Counted from the stretch's first letter, positions 44,801-57,133 are shown. The stretch is 64,000 nucleotides of DNA from Diplosphaera chodatii (GCA_032358165.1 JAALGY010000017.1:1612001-1676000), one strand, 5' to 3'. Numbers and translations: made by a program. The notes: generated from the sequence alone by a model not told the origin.

Positions 44801-47463
44801 GCGCCTGCTGCGCTGCTGCCTGCAGACCAGATGTGTTTGTTGTGTTGCGAGTGGCAACAGCAGCCACCGTGATGCTGGACATGAATCCCCTGCCCATGCC
44901 ATATGGGGAGAACTCCTAACTTCCCACAGGATCACTGACCTCAACCCTGTGACGAGAGGTGGCCTCGCAGCTGGCCTGCGCCTCGCGAGCCGCCATCGCC
45001 GCCGCGCCGGCGTCCCGACCCGCGGCATCCAGTCTGGCGCTCAGGTCGGCCGCCCGCTCAAAGTCCTCGGCCTCCACTGCGGCCGCCTCCTCATCACGCA
45101 GGCTCTGAATAGCGGCTGCACATCAGGACAACACTTCCAATGGTTGATGGCTGACTACTTGATGAACGCGATAGGCCAGCTGCATCTGGCCGCCAACTGT
45201 TACGCCACAACGATGACCCTCACTCTGGGCAGCATCAGCATCCTCCGCCAGCTGCCGCCGCCTCTGCTTCGCCTCCTGCTCTGCCTGGGCGGCGGCCGCC
45301 AACCCTGCGATTGCACAGCAGCAACGCGTCCGCACCCTATTCCACTTGCTGCAACCATTCTGGTAAGCTGGCCTGCACAGCACGTGCATAACGATGTGCA
45401 ATGACCCACCGTCGCTGAGGCGCTGGTGCTCCAGGTCGGCGCGCTGCCGCACCATCGCGACCTGCTCCTGGAAGCTGCAGCCGTCCAGGCCGGCCGTGAA
45501 CAGTGACAGCGGCGCAGCCTGTGCCGCCCAACACTTGCTGGATCAGCCGTGGGCATCCGAAGGCATTTCACACCGTATTGCTATGCTGAATATGATCGTA
45601 ATACACACAGAGGACCATGTGATGTGCTACAGACCTGCAAGCTGGGCTCGTCCAGCAGGTTGACTGCTGGGCTTGCCGTTACTGATGTCCTTGCTGCCAG
45701 CCCAGAGTCTGCCAGGGGCAGGCTTGCATGCGCCGAGCCTGCGCCGCCATCAGGGACGGCCCAATCCAGCATGGGGTCTGCCAGCGGCTCGTCAGCAGGC
45801 TGTGTTGCTGGCTGCGGCAAGTCGGGCTCAGGTGCGGCTGGCGGGGATGGCGAACCATCAAGCTCAGAGGATGACTGCCGCATCCGCGGCGGCGGCGACC
45901 CCATCGCCGAGACGGGCGCCACTGGGGACATGGGGGACGGCGGCACCGCCATGCCGCTGGCATGCTCCGACGCAGCGGTCGAGGAGGCCCGTGACACGGC
46001 AGCCGGCTGACCGGGCTGTGCCTGCTGGCCAGGGTGCTGCGGTGACGCTGGCGCCCTGGCTGGTTGCGCTGCAGGCTGTGGCTGTGGCTGTGGCAGCGGG
46101 TGCTGCACCTCAGCCGCGCGAGCGTACCCAACCCGAAAGCCGGGCCGCTTTTGCCGCGCTGGCACATGTGGCGACTCACCTGTAGACAGCCTAATGCATG
46201 CTCAGACAACCACTGCAAGCAGCAGCGCTGTGCACACCACACGAGACACTGACCTCTGCCTACTGCTGACGATCAGCATGGTATCACTTGCCTGTTGAGC
46301 CTGCTGGCGATAACGCTGTCTGCAATTCGTGTCCGTGCGATGAACTCGCTGCTCCACCGCTGGTTGAGATAGCGCTGAGATGTGAAGTGTCATTGCTCAT
46401 ACTTGAAACCGTGCTGCTGCCGTCGACCGTCGCCATCATCTCCCTGCAGCAGACATGGCACTCGCCCGATCTTGCAAAGCACTGGCATCAATGGGTAGAA
46501 TCACCAAATGTCGCTCTGCCAATCACAAACATGCAGGAGTAACGACACTCACCTGCCGTCACTGCTGCTGGGCACACGCTCAGGCTGGGGTTCAACACCA
46601 AACGACAGGCCACCATCTGCCATGTCCAGGCCGCTGAACAGGCTGTCATCGAGCGGCGCTGCTGTGCTGGCCTGCCGCACTGGAGTGCTGCTGCTGGCGG
46701 GGGGCGGCGCAGCTGCACCCGGCGCCGCCAGGCTCAGGCCCGCAAACAGGGAGTCTCCTGCACGGTCACAGCATCGCTGCTGCCACAACATATGAGGGGC
46801 AGGAAAAATGATTGTGAGGTTGCCAACCCGACCTCCCGCGCATGAGCACCTGAGTCTGGCGCGGCTTGTACTTGACCGCCGCCGCTTCCGCCTCCAGCGC
46901 CAGCAGCGTGCGCGGCAGCAAATGCGCTGGGGGAGCTGCAACAAAGTCCCACTTGTTTGGGGCATTTGTGACTGTTTGGGGAGTGCAACCGCAGAAACTG
47001 CAGTCGAGACGTGGAGACAGGGCCAAAAGGCGAGCCAACAATCAGGGTGTACCTGGAGGCAGGCTGGCTGGTGTCAGACAGCATGCGGGTGGTGGCCATC
47101 TGCAAAGCTCGCTGCAGCTCGGTGACCTGCTCCCGCCATGCCGCTTTCGTGTCCCCATCGGGCATGCGCATGACGGCTCCTTCCACTTGCTGGACTGCGG
47201 GCAGCACGACAGGGCCTCCAGCCGAGGTGTTCGCAATGACAAGCCTGATCATGCTGAATGTGTGGGCATCAGCTGAAGAGCACCCCACCATATCGTGTCG
47301 CCTCATTGAGCAGCGGAAAGTTTTCGCCATCGCCGAGTCGCAACTGCTTCAGCAGCTCCTCTGCCTTGCTCAGCAGTTCGCCACTAGCCGCTGCTGCTGC
47401 ATCTGCATCAGCTGCGGCTTTTGGACTGGCGGCACCCAACGCTTTTGTGAAGAAGCTCCTCAT
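41862..47463 (-). CDS. Large Ala/Glu-rich coiled-coil protein
   Basis: Many short exons on the minus strand. Start proposed at 47463 (MRSFFTKALGAASPKAAADA, then LLSKAEELLKQLRLGDGENF). Next come VTELQRALQMATTRMLSDTS (about 47090-47160), LLALEAEAAAVKYKPRQTQV (about 46880), and two DSLFxGL motifs with Pro/Ala linkers (about 46570-46770). Then follows a Pro/Gln/Ser segment (45630-46165, ending NLLDEPSLQ) and long Ala/Arg/Glu coiled-coil exons between 42650 and 45530. The last exon, 42506-41862, is acidic (AASDEAEALAAQHGFSDADA) with a PAEPDEADPQ decapeptide repeat. Overall it resembles tethering or trafficking scaffolds, but I recognise no family. Internal exon edges are not resolved. Confidence 0.7.
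42000..42125. repeat. 30-bp coding tandem repeat (acidic Pro-Ala-Glu decapeptide)
   Basis: About four diverged units of a 30-bp repeat encoding variants of PAEPDEADPQ on the minus strand, in the last exon of the coiled-coil gene. Confidence 0.75.
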
Positions 47464-48347
47464 TGCGTAACACACTGCAGGGGACGGAACACCCACTGCG
47501 GTCCTCAACGCAGTGCTGATCGGCAGGTGAGCATGATCCCCTGGAGCTCTTCATGCATGAAGGTCGGTGCCTGTAATGAAACTGTGAGTCTTGCAGCGTT
47601 GCACAGGGTGCACACCGTTTCTAAGCGCCAGAAATACACGTTCATTTTAATCGTGTGTAGCTGAGTCAAAATGTATGTAGCTGAGCCCGATTTGCGCACA
47701 GGCAAATGAATGATGTAACTGGTTGATCAGTGGGCACACTTTGTCGTCAACTTCGCTGTACCCAAGCAACGCTGTGCACTGTCATGTATGACTGCTAGAG
47801 CTGCCTGAGCCGCTCTTGCATCGGTGTCAGAGGTGTGGGATGCAAGTTGATCGGAGGTGAAGCACACATGTTCGGGGCACCGTAAACTCACCTGGGTTAT
47901 ACCTACTCATTTGCGCAGTACAACATGCGTTAAAGTACCAGCAATCGTACGAGCGTTCGCAGATCTTGTTATGCAGGTGCAGGCACCCTGCAGGCGGTCA
48001 AACGTACAGAAAACCGTCCGTAAGGTGGTTCAAAGCAGTGCGCGTTCTTCTAGGTGAGTGGCGTGCGTGCCGCAGGGTGCCAGACCACCAAGTACACCCC
48101 CGGCAACCATACGGCGAGCCTGCCTTCTGTCCGTGCAATACTAAGCCCAGTGCGAGCAAATACCATTGAAGCACATGCATTGTGTCTTTGTAAGCCTTCC
48201 TTGATGCTTGCTCGGCGGAGCAGCCCAACCGAGGACTGTTTGCACGCAGCAAGTAGGCCTCCCAATTTGCTGCGGCAATATAGGCACTGTGGCAAAGGTC
48301 ACTGACTGACAGTGCCGTGTTACTCCATTGCAGGCGTTAGCTCGGTG
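47464..48347. other. Divergent intergenic region, no clear gene
   Basis: About 880 bp between the coiled-coil gene (minus) and the secreted-protein gene (plus). The frame at 47269-47508 extends beyond the chosen start but carries no further conserved sequence. Confidence 0.4.
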
Positions 48348-49144
48348 ATGCGCATGAAGGCCTTGCCCGTCGCAGCGCTGGCTCTTGCGCTGCTTCTGGT
48401 AGATGCGTCAGTGCATGCTCAGCCACTGCCAAGCGACGGTCCAGTCAGCGCCTCCAACCGGAGGCTGCTAACGGCATGCAGTGCGTATCCTTCATGTTGA
48501 TCACATCAGCCCGCCTGACCCTTATCTCTGACATTGTATCTGCAGTGGGTGCATGACAGCAGCAGTTGCCATGCTACAGCCTGCTGGTCCGGTTGTGCCG
48601 CCTATGCAGCATGGCCAGGTTGCAGTGAGACCCTCATTCATGCGACTGATCCTTTGCAGCACGCACCATACCGTGGAGCAACCCCAACATGCTGGCGGAC
48701 TACAAAGTGCGGAAGTACATCAAAACGTCATCAGCAGGCCGGCGCCTGGCAGCCATGTCAGTGGTGTACCCCTACCGTAAGTTTGTCAAGATGGACCCCG
48801 AGACGTACCAGTGGGACTACAAAAGCATCACGCTGAAGCGCGGCTGCAAGCTCAAGCTGGATTGGAACATCCCCGTAAACACCGGGGCAGCAGCCCAGTC
48901 GCGGGGCGTCGCCATGTCCCGAATCTCAGTTTGTAACATCACAAAGGGACGGTACACATACTTAAAGATGGCGACGTCAAAATCATCCTACTCCATCACA
49001 CTACGAACCAAGGCCGTCTACTACTTTTGGGACAGTTACGGCCGCAAGCCCGGACAGCTGACGCCCAGTCAGACGCCCTACCCCTACGATCAATTCTGGC
49101 CGCGATGCCAGTTTGGAGTGTTCATAGCTGTGCGGGTGCTGTAA
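48348..49144 (+). CDS. Small secreted or lumenal protein, unknown family
   Basis: Two exons joined in phase (48348-48480 and 48660-49144) give about 205 aa. Exon 1 encodes a textbook signal peptide, MRMKALPVAALALALLLVDA, with likely cleavage after VHA. The mature part is basic and Tyr-rich (DYKVRKYIKTSSAGRRLAAM, VVYPYRKFVKMDPETYQWDY, KSSYSITLRTKAVYYFWDSY) with four Cys and alternating polar/hydrophobic stretches that suggest a beta sandwich. The YYF-x-D spacing recalls cupredoxins, but no His ligand exists in that part, so copper binding is unlikely. Possibly a cell-wall or extracellular protein; function unknown. Confidence 0.72.
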
Positions 49145-49881
49145 GAAGGTACATGATGTACCGCAGCAGTGCGAGCAGAAGTGAAGCGAAGTGGAGGCAT
49201 GCTATATTTTATTGTTTTACTGTCAAGGCAACAGCGAACAGTGCCGTGTCAGGACATGTACCGGTATACTCGTGAGATGGTGCTCATCTGCGCACTTATG
49301 AGGCAAGAAACCCAGGTCCAGGGCCTATGCCAAGCATAGTCAGCCCCCTCCTAGGTAGCTGAGGGGCTCGAAGTCTCTCAGCTATGAATGGCGAGTTGCC
49401 AGCCTGATGATATCAGTGTTGCCACCCGGAAGGGAGGGCTGTGAGTTGGGCGAACAATTCTTCTTACTAAGGCGGCCTGCTGGTGACTTGATCAAAAACA
49501 AAATGTACCGTGTCTGAATGAAACTGACGATGAAAGGCCCTACTGTGGGTACTTCATTCTGCTGGCTAACTAGATTTCATGAAACGTGAAGTGTTGATGA
49601 GCTCCGACCCATGTGTGCAAGATGCAAACAGAGTCTACGGTGGGGCTGCTGCACGACATGCTTCTACCTCCCCCGCAACCCTGCGAACCTGGTGCTGTCG
49701 CTGCCCTAGTGGGTGCTCATCAGCAGTCCCCATGCAAAGCTTTGCATACTGATGTGTGCTGCCCCACAGCAATGGCCAGGTGGGTGGGTCTGCGCTGACC
49801 CCGCAAATGGTACTATGAGTTCAACGAAAGCATGCGGTGGGCCGAGTTCCCTGGAACCTGACTTCGGAGCAGCCACCTGCG
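49145..49881. other. Intergenic, no clear gene
   Basis: About 740 bp between convergent genes; only short unsupported frames. Confidence 0.4.
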
Positions 49882-50998
49882 CTACCGCCACAGCAGACGC
49901 TCGCAGTCTGGCGACAGCCCCCATCGCGCCTGCTGTGACGCCACGCCCTTTTGGGCTGTCTCATCGTGCTGCACATCCATGTGACTGCCCGCGGGCTGCA
50001 CATTGATGTGCGCCCCTGGGCCCTCCAGCTCGGTGGACGACAGCGACGAGACCGACAGCGCTGACCGCATGGGCCCCGGCGGCAGGTCCTCCACGCCAGC
50101 TGTGGTGCAGTCGCCGCCGCCAGCTGTGTCCATGGTGGCGTAGCACGAGGCGCTGCGCGCGAACGGCGCCAGCAGGCGCCGCGCGATGGTCGAACGCCTC
50201 AGGCGCTTGCGGGCGCGGGAGGCCGCTGCCATCGCGGCGCAGTGCACCGCCGCGTCGAATGCGCCGCTGCCATTGAGCTGCAGCGGCTGGCCTGTGAGCA
50301 GGGGAGAAGGCATACAGTCAGTTGTAACACGTTGTTCGACACCCCAAAACCGACATCCGTTGCATTGCAAGTGTTGCCAGCCGGGCAGCACCAGTACCTG
50401 TTGCTGGCTCGGCGCAGTCGAAGGTCAGGTCCATCTGCTGCTGCGCGTCAATGCCAAACAGGCTGCGCACCCTGCCGAGAAACTCCTCGAAACCATTCGG
50501 GCCGCTCTCCACCTCCAGCTCGTGCGTCTGAGCGGACATATAACATCAAACTCAGCATGACGGCGCAGAGTGTCCCTGCACTGAGGGTGTTTTGAACTCG
50601 AGGTGCATCACAGTTGCAGACACAGACCCTTCCCACCTGGCCAAGGAAAGCAACTGTCATGGTGGCTGGCGGTGCCAGGCCACATCGCCGGACCTCTACT
50701 GCCGCCTGCGGCGTCAGCGACTGCCTCCAGTCCGGCAGCTGCTCGGAGCAAAACCGGCAGTGGGTTTCCTCCCTGCAGCGCAGGCACATGCTGTTGGCAC
50801 CTCCGACGGGGAAAGAGCGTGCGGATGCAGCAGGCGCAGGTATCAACGTGGTGACGGGTCTCACCCCTTGCCGGCTGATCTGAGCTGCCACCGCGCCAGG
50901 CACACGGGGTGCACCGGTCGAGGGCACTTGCACACCCGCACCAGCCCCCCGCCGCCACCGTCCTCAGCAGCGCTCTCCAAGCACACCCAGCATGCCTC
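49882..50998 (-). CDS. RING-CH zinc-finger protein with ubiquitin/PB1-like domain, paralogue 1
   Basis: Exons in phase: 50998-50865, 50772-50637, 50527-50398 and 50291-49882. The C4HC3 RING-CH pattern is spread over two exons: CWVCLESAAEDGGGG, VCKCPRPVHPVCLARWQ, then THCRFCSEQLPDWRQSLTP. Such fingers usually give E3 ubiquitin ligase activity (family knowledge). A small domain follows: TMTVAFLGQTHELEVESGPN, FEEFLGRVRSLFGIDAQQQM and DLTFDCAEPAT. Its strand-helix order looks ubiquitin- or PB1-like (inference). Next is GSGAFDAAVHCAAMAAASRA and a Ser/Gly-rich tail. No transmembrane helices, unlike MARCH ligases. N-terminal exons lie upstream; a plausible start is MPFLRSKRNWKDE at about 51535, with a Ser/Pro exon near 51380-51490, but these are not fixed. 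Confidence 0.75.
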
Positions 50999-52192
50999 CT
51001 GCGAGCCGTGAAAGCTGGCCGCCGTCAGTCATATGTCACGCACTATTGACATCAATGTGTTGTTTCTGACTACTGTGGGGCGCCAATCCTGCAGCCTGCC
51101 CGTTGACCTGCTGTCAACCTGACATGCTGTTGCTCGCCCTCCACACCAGCCAACCCGTTTCGACCGCCACGACGACGGGTGACCACATCAAGATATGTGT
51201 CCGATAACATCTAGATGATATGTTTGCCAGTGAGTTTTCGGACCGATCCGCACATTGTCGGATCGAAACAGGCACCCCTATGTCCAGTCTGTTGCTCGAC
51301 CCATGCCTGCCCCGCTGTGCCAGTGTTACCGCGCACCCCACGTACGCGCTTGACTACAGTCCTCTGTGGGTTTGCACATAGCGCGCGCTGCATATCAGAC
51401 AGGTCGTTGGCTGATCTGGGGGTTCCTAGTTTGACCCCGCTCAGCTCGGGGGCGGCAGCGCTTTCCTCGATATCAGATGCGAGGACCGGCGCACCTCATC
51501 CTTCCAGTTCCGCTTCGATCTGAGGAATGGCATGGCACCGCTAGATGCACCAACGCCGCTGCAGCCGCGCTGCCGTTGGCGACCAGCGACAACGCCCGCC
51601 CAACAAAGCCAGGTGCAGTGGGGCTCGAAGAGTGCCGATCGGCAGCAAAACTGACCAGACGAACTGGAAACCCTCCGCTAGTATACGCAAGCGTCAACAG
51701 GGCGGTCGGCGCAGCTGCTGCGCTTCTGCAGTGGGGTTGGACTGCCTAACGCCCCTCGCCGCTTGGCAACCGCCTGGCGGTGCTGCTGTGCAGGGCGTCA
51801 GCAGATCTAACGCAAATCAAAGCAACTCGACTAGCTGTATGTCTTTGCACCACCTCAGCCTGCATAATCTGCTTGAGACTGACTTGCCAAGTAGAGAGCA
51901 ACCGCTAGGCTGCAACTTACTGATCCCAAAGTACAGCGAGGACCTTGTCTTCCTCAACATCTCGGAAGAGACCCCTGCGATCTTGATCACCTGACGCTCG
52001 CGCTCATCAGCTCCACAGTCTCGCAGTGGTCGTTGATTGGCAACAAAGCCGTCCGCACTTTGCCACGCATGAGCTGAATCATTTTGATTGATATTGAGGG
52101 GACCTGCGGCAGCACTTGCGCCGCGCCTTGCACAGCTGACACGCCGTCTCCTGCTCAGAAGTCGCCCAGGAGCTGATAGGGGTGGACAACAC
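50999..52192. other. Region holding unresolved 5' exons of RING-CH 1 and a divergent promoter
   Basis: Minus-strand pieces at about 51535 (MPFLRSKRNWKDE before a GAG|GTGCGC donor) and 51490-51380 (ELSGVKLGTPRSANDLSDMQ) may be N-terminal exons of the gene at 49882-50998. The rest should contain the shared promoter with the CinA-NMNAT gene. Confidence 0.4.
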
Positions 52193-54423
52193 ATGGTATT
52201 CAGCACATTGAGACTGCTCAGATTGACGCCGCTGCGGTCCCACTGCGGCATACACTGCAAACACTTGGCGGGGAATACATTCTGTCGGGGCGCAAGTGTG
52301 CTCGGTGACTGCCAGTACAGTAGCCTCTCAACCAGGTCTCGCAAGTCCGACAGATCGGATAGTCCGCCTCGCCACCAGCGCACACACCGGTGGCTCAGCT
52401 GCTCCGGTGCAGCCGGGGGAGCTGCAGCAGCGCCAGCTGCAGAGCACGTGATGGATGAGGATGTTCGCCGCCTGATCCAGCAGATCCACGACACCCCGGC
52501 TCAGGCGGTCCTGTACGCCACCGGCGGCGGGTTCCAGGTGAGCTGCGGAATATTCATGACCAGTCGCTCGGCGCACTACCTTGCAATCCAGCCGATGCAT
52601 GTGGCCGCAGCTGCGAGGGTGTGTGTGCAGGCTTTGTCATGGTTGCTGACGGTGCCTGGCGCATCGCGCACGCTGCTCGATGCGCGCGTGCCATACGCCC
52701 AGCAGGCCCTGGCAGACATGCTGGGAGGCTCAGCGCCGGCATCGTATGCGTCGCCAGAAACTGCACGAGGCATGGCGATGGCGGCGTACCAAGCAGCAGC
52801 ACAGTTTGCCACATATGGCACGCCAATTGTTGGTCTGGGCTGCAGTTGCGCGCTTGCCACAGACCGCCCCAAGCGCGGCGAACACAAGGCGAGCCGCCCT
52901 CCCACAGGGCCCCCTGCAGCATGTCATAACTGCAGAATAGCCAGCTGGAAGTTTAGACTCATGGCAGCTGTGACGGGCAGGCTGGTGCTGCAGGACAGGT
53001 GGTGGTGGCGGTGCACAGCGGCAGCGCCACCACATGTCTGGCGGTGAACTTGCAGAAGGGCTCCAGGTGCTGCTAATGAAGTGTGCCAATACGCAGTGTC
53101 CTGCTGCTCTGGTGATCGCCGTGTCAGGTGATCCCTGGCTGCCAGCTTGACAGCCAATGGATCATGGCCCAGCATGCAGCTTGCGAGCCTTCTGCAGGGA
53201 CAGAGTCGGCGAGGACGCTGTGGCGTCGCGCCTGCTGCTGCGGGTGCTGGCAGGTGCTTCAGGGCTGCGAGATGAGAGCCAGGCACTGAGCAGCAGCCTC
53301 CAAGGCACGGAGGACCTGCAGGCGCGTGGGTGGCCCTGTCGACTGATGTAGCAGCCATTGTCACATCGACCGACAGGCTCATGTTTCAGGCCATCATGTT
53401 AAGCTGTGTCATCAGGTGACGGAGGACAGCACGACGGAGCCGCTGCAGGCGCTGCTGGACGGCAGGCTGCGGGCGGTGGAGTTTGCGGGGGGCCAGGTGG
53501 TGGTGGACGCCCCCCGCCGCCGCCGCGTGTACCTCCCCGGCTCCTTCAACCCGCTGCACGATGGCCACAGGTGTGGCGGGCCGTGGCGCCGTCTCCCATG
53601 CAGCCCGAGTCCTCTGACCTCGTTGGCACCGGTAGGCCTTCGCTGGCACCGATGTGAGGGTGATGGAAATGACCCTTGTGCGCAGGCAGCTCATGGCAGC
53701 AGCGTGCAAGGCGGCCGGTGGCCTGCCCGGCTGCTACGAGATGACGGTGGGGCACCCGGACAAGGGGCAGCTCGAGCTGGCAGTGGTGCAGCGCCGGCTG
53801 CAGCCGTTCCTGGACGACGGCATGCCCATCATCGTCACTCAGGCCAGCTGCCTGCGGTCTCAACACGACCACTCACAACGTCCAGTTCTGCCTGTAGCAA
53901 ACGGAGCGGCTGAAATATCATCGCCTGGCAAGCGACGTGCACCTGAGGTTGCATGGGATTCCTTATGTGCAGGCGCCGCTGTACTCGGACAAGGCGGCGC
54001 TGTTCCCGGACTCCACGTTCGCCATCGGGTACGACACAGCGGAGCGGCTGGTGGCGCCGCGCTACTACGGCGGCAACGACGGCATGCTGCTGTCCATGGC
54101 GGCGCTCCACGGCGCGGGCTGCCGCGTCCTGGTGGCCGGCCGCGTGGAGGCTGCCGGCAGCAGGGACCAGGGCGGCGCGGGCGCAGCTGGCACCGCCAAG
54201 TTCCTGACACTGGCGGACCTCGCGATGCCACAGGACCTGCAAGACCTGGTGCGCTGCTGCGCTAGCAGGCTGCAGCTGGGTGTGTGTCGAACACATGCAA
54301 GGTGGCAGTACGTTTACACATCGTCATGCTGCGCAGGGCCTGTTCGTGGACATTCCAGAAGCCGACTTCCGGCTCGACATCTCATCGACGCAGCTCCGAG
54401 AGGCACAGAATGCAGCACCGTGA
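52193..54423 (+). CDS. CinA-like / NMN adenylyltransferase-like fusion protein
   Basis: Eight exons in phase (52193-52537, 52631-52888, 52999-53066, 53198-53321, 53416-53570, 53686-53842, 53973-54248, 54337-54423) give about 489 aa. It matches the order of a plant protein I recall as Arabidopsis At2g01220. An Arg/Ser/Thr leader suggests organelle import. The CinA-like half has QAVLYATGGGFQALSWLLTV, YASPETARGMAMAAYQAAAQ and GLGCSCALATDRPKRGEHK. The nucleotidyltransferase half has YLPGSFNPLHDGHR, with GSFNPLH-x2-H as the HxGH-like site, then STFAIGYDTAERLVAPRYY, and FRLDISSTQLRE as the ISST motif. Three of seven introns appear to begin with GC (after 52888, 53321 and 53842) because only these donors keep the frame. 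Likely role: NAD or pyridine nucleotide metabolism; reaction not proven. Confidence 0.88.
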
Positions 54424-55640
54424 GGAAGCTCATCTTGACAATGGTGCACTGCTCTACTTGGGAGTCATCAACTGGTACGGTAGACGCTGCATGAGTGAAG
54501 TTAGCTTGGGTGGTACGCAACCTGATTGCTCTGGAATGAGTACATTTGCAAGCATGCCTATCAATTGACCGGTCGCCGAACCACACAACCTTTCCGGCAG
54601 TCAGCAGCTTTCCATCCAGGGCTGCTTTCTAGGCGCAAAAGGGGAACATGCACGGCAAACCTCAGCAGTCCATGTCATCATGCACTGACGCAGCACTCAC
54701 TCGCAGTTTGCTTTGGAGTGCGTCATGCATGTTTGAGGGGCGCGCTCAGGCGCATAGGCCGTAGAGACGCAGGCAGGGTCCCAGCTTTGCTGTCGTAACA
54801 GCCCGAAAGTGGCAGTAGTAGCGGTACCGCGGACCCCGCCTGGCGTTGGCAATCACCCAGCCGCCATGGACGGCGACAAAGCAAAGAGGTCACGCCGGCA
54901 AAGCGAGATCTTGGTGACGGCAGCCAGCAGCGAGCCCCAAAGGCTCACCTCCCAGACCTCAGAGGTGCAGTGCCCGCTGCATGAGCCAAGGCGCGGACAC
55001 ATGTTCGGAGCACTGGTTCGAACGTTGTATGCTGACTCTCAGTGACGACCGGGGGTGGCTGAGGGGCCACAAACGCGACACTGCACCCTGGCCTGTGCTG
55101 ATGCACGGGCGGGGGTCATGCTTTTTCCTCACATCCAGGGGGCAGTTCGGGTGGCAGCATGCAGGTAGCGTCACACACACGCTCGTTATGGTGACTGCTC
55201 CCGTGAGCGGCTGGATCGGCGTGCTGCACCGCACAGGCCCGACCTCTGTCATGTGTCGGAGGGGCCCTATCGGGCAGCAATGTGCCTCGCATGCCGCGAC
55301 TGCTCAGCTCATTCTGCACAGCTGCATGTTGCAAAACGTGCACGCCTGTGAGCCCCCGCTTCCACTGTGTCGCCGGCCTCGCGCACTCCGCCTCAGGCGC
55401 TCCTTGCGTGTTTTGGGACACTTGTAGAGGTGTGGCTGCGGATGGGCCTGTTTACATACGGCGCGCTGGTGCCCTGATGCCCAGCACGAAGTCCTGTGAC
55501 GCGCCAAGCGGGGCCAGGGTCCGGTGGCAGCCTGTCCCCCGGGTTGGGGTGTTCACCGTCCTCATCCCGGCCTTGCACTGCCTCGACGACGGGCCGCACC
55601 CGATCTGACTGCTGATGCTGGTGACCGTAGGACGCACCAG
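54424..55640. other. Region with unresolved 5' exons of RING-CH 2
   Basis: A basic peptide start MDGDKAKRSRRQSE at 54866 followed by Ser/Thr-rich coding-like sequence may be exon 1 of the gene at 55641. Between 55045 and 55640 I cannot place exons confidently. Confidence 0.4.
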
Positions 55641-57133
55641 TATGCTGGATATGCCTGGGCGAGCAGCCAGGCCTCGTGCGGCCGTGCGCATGCCCCCGCT
55701 TCGCCCATGCAACGTGCCTGGCACGATGGCAGCTGCAGAGCGCCGGCTCCAGGTCGGTCCACCCTCATTGCTGCGTGAGTTGTTGCGTGTAGATGACGTG
55801 GGGCAGCGGCGAAACTATCCGCCTGCTGCACCCGACCTGCATCGTCACACACTGGTGCCATTGCGCAAGTCGCTGTCAGACAGCCCCATGGCGCATACTA
55901 CGTCACAGAGCAACTGAGCTCAGACAGCACGTCCGCAGGCGAGAGACACACTGCGAGTTCTGCGACCGCACGCTGCCAGACTGGAAGAAGACGCTGACGC
56001 CGACATGCGGCGCCAACGCGCCAGCCGTCATGAACGTCAACTTTGATGGCCGCACCTACAGCTTCGAGGTGCGGACACGATGCTGTGTGCGGGCAAAGCC
56101 CGCATGGTATGAGCATGCTCGGACAAGCCACGTGAGCAGACGCCCAGGCCGTGACCCCCCATTGCGACACCTGTGGCCGATGGCTGAGCGAGGGGGTTGT
56201 ACTGCGGCCTGTTCGGTGACTCAGTGCACACGCCTGCAGGTCCGGCCGGGACCAGACGGGTACGCCCAGTTCACAGACGCCATCCGGCGTGCCTTCTCCC
56301 TGCCGGACGACAGCGAGCTGAACATCACGTTCACCTGCGATGAGCCCACGGTGGTGGAGCCGCTGGCGGCGCTGCCGGCGGTGCCCGTCGCCCCGCCCGC
56401 CCCAGCAGTGCCCAGCACCCCGCCGCCTCCCCCGCCGCCGCCGCCGCCGCCCCCGCCCCCAGGTCGGGCGCGATGATCATCTGTGCTGCTGCGCGGCTGC
56501 CGCTGCATGGGCTTGCTTGCTTGCTTGCCTTCGCTCCTGCTGCTGATGCGCCTACCGACGTGCCGGCAACCTGCAGGTGACAAGACACACATGACAGCGC
56601 ACGCTGATGTTTCCTTTTGCCACGACATGCAGTGCACTTCATGGACGCGGCTGGCATCGCGGGGTCGCTGCTGACGCTGCAGGGGGCGGGGGCCTACGAC
56701 GCCGCGGTGCACTGCGCATCTGTGTCGGCAGCCCGCCGCATGCTGCAGCAGCGGTACCTGTCCGAGATGCTGCCGCTGGCCGCCGGCGCGGGCGCCTTCA
56801 GGTGCCGGCAGCTGGCCTGTATGTGTGCTCTCTCCCGCATCAATGCTTTGGCACGTTGATGATGGGCCTGCCTGTGAAGCTGTGTCCCTTGAACCGTCAC
56901 TTGTGGCCACGATGTCATGCAGGCCTGAAATCGCAGCATCAAGTCAGTCCTTCACAGCAGCAGCCGCATCAGGGAGCCAGGATGCAGCTATGGCTGCCAC
57001 AGCAGCAGCAGCAGTGCCGGCAGCGCAGGGCCCTTCTGGACCCTCCGACAGCCGCCCGCGGAAGCGGCTGCCGGCAGCCCTGTCCCGCAAGCTGCGCAAC
57101 TTCTGCGACATGCTGACCCTGGGCAGCAAGTAA
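55641..57133 (+). CDS. RING-CH zinc-finger protein with ubiquitin/PB1-like domain, paralogue 2
   Basis: Exons in phase: 55641-55752, 55939-56068, 56240-56462, 56633-56801 and 56923-57133. RING-CH: CWICLGEQPGLVRPCACPRF, AHATCLARWQLQSAG, THCEFCDRTLPDWKKTLTP. The small domain is VMNVNFDGRTYSFEVRPGPD, FTDAIRRAFSLPDDSELNIT, FTCDEPT. An exon ending in about 14 consecutive prolines follows. Next comes QGAGAYDAAVHCASVSAARR, the same block as in paralogue 1. The tail is Ala/Ser-rich and basic (RPRKRLPAALSRKLRNF) and ends at 57133. Intron positions relative to the domains match paralogue 1, so this is a true duplicate pair in opposite orientation around the CinA-NMNAT gene. Substrate and partners unknown; start codon lies upstream. 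Confidence 0.78.

Noticed and set aside
48660..49144. Plastocyanin/phytocyanin-type copper protein
   Set aside because: The beta-rich pattern and YYF-x-D block are suggestive, but no histidine ligands are present in the mature part.
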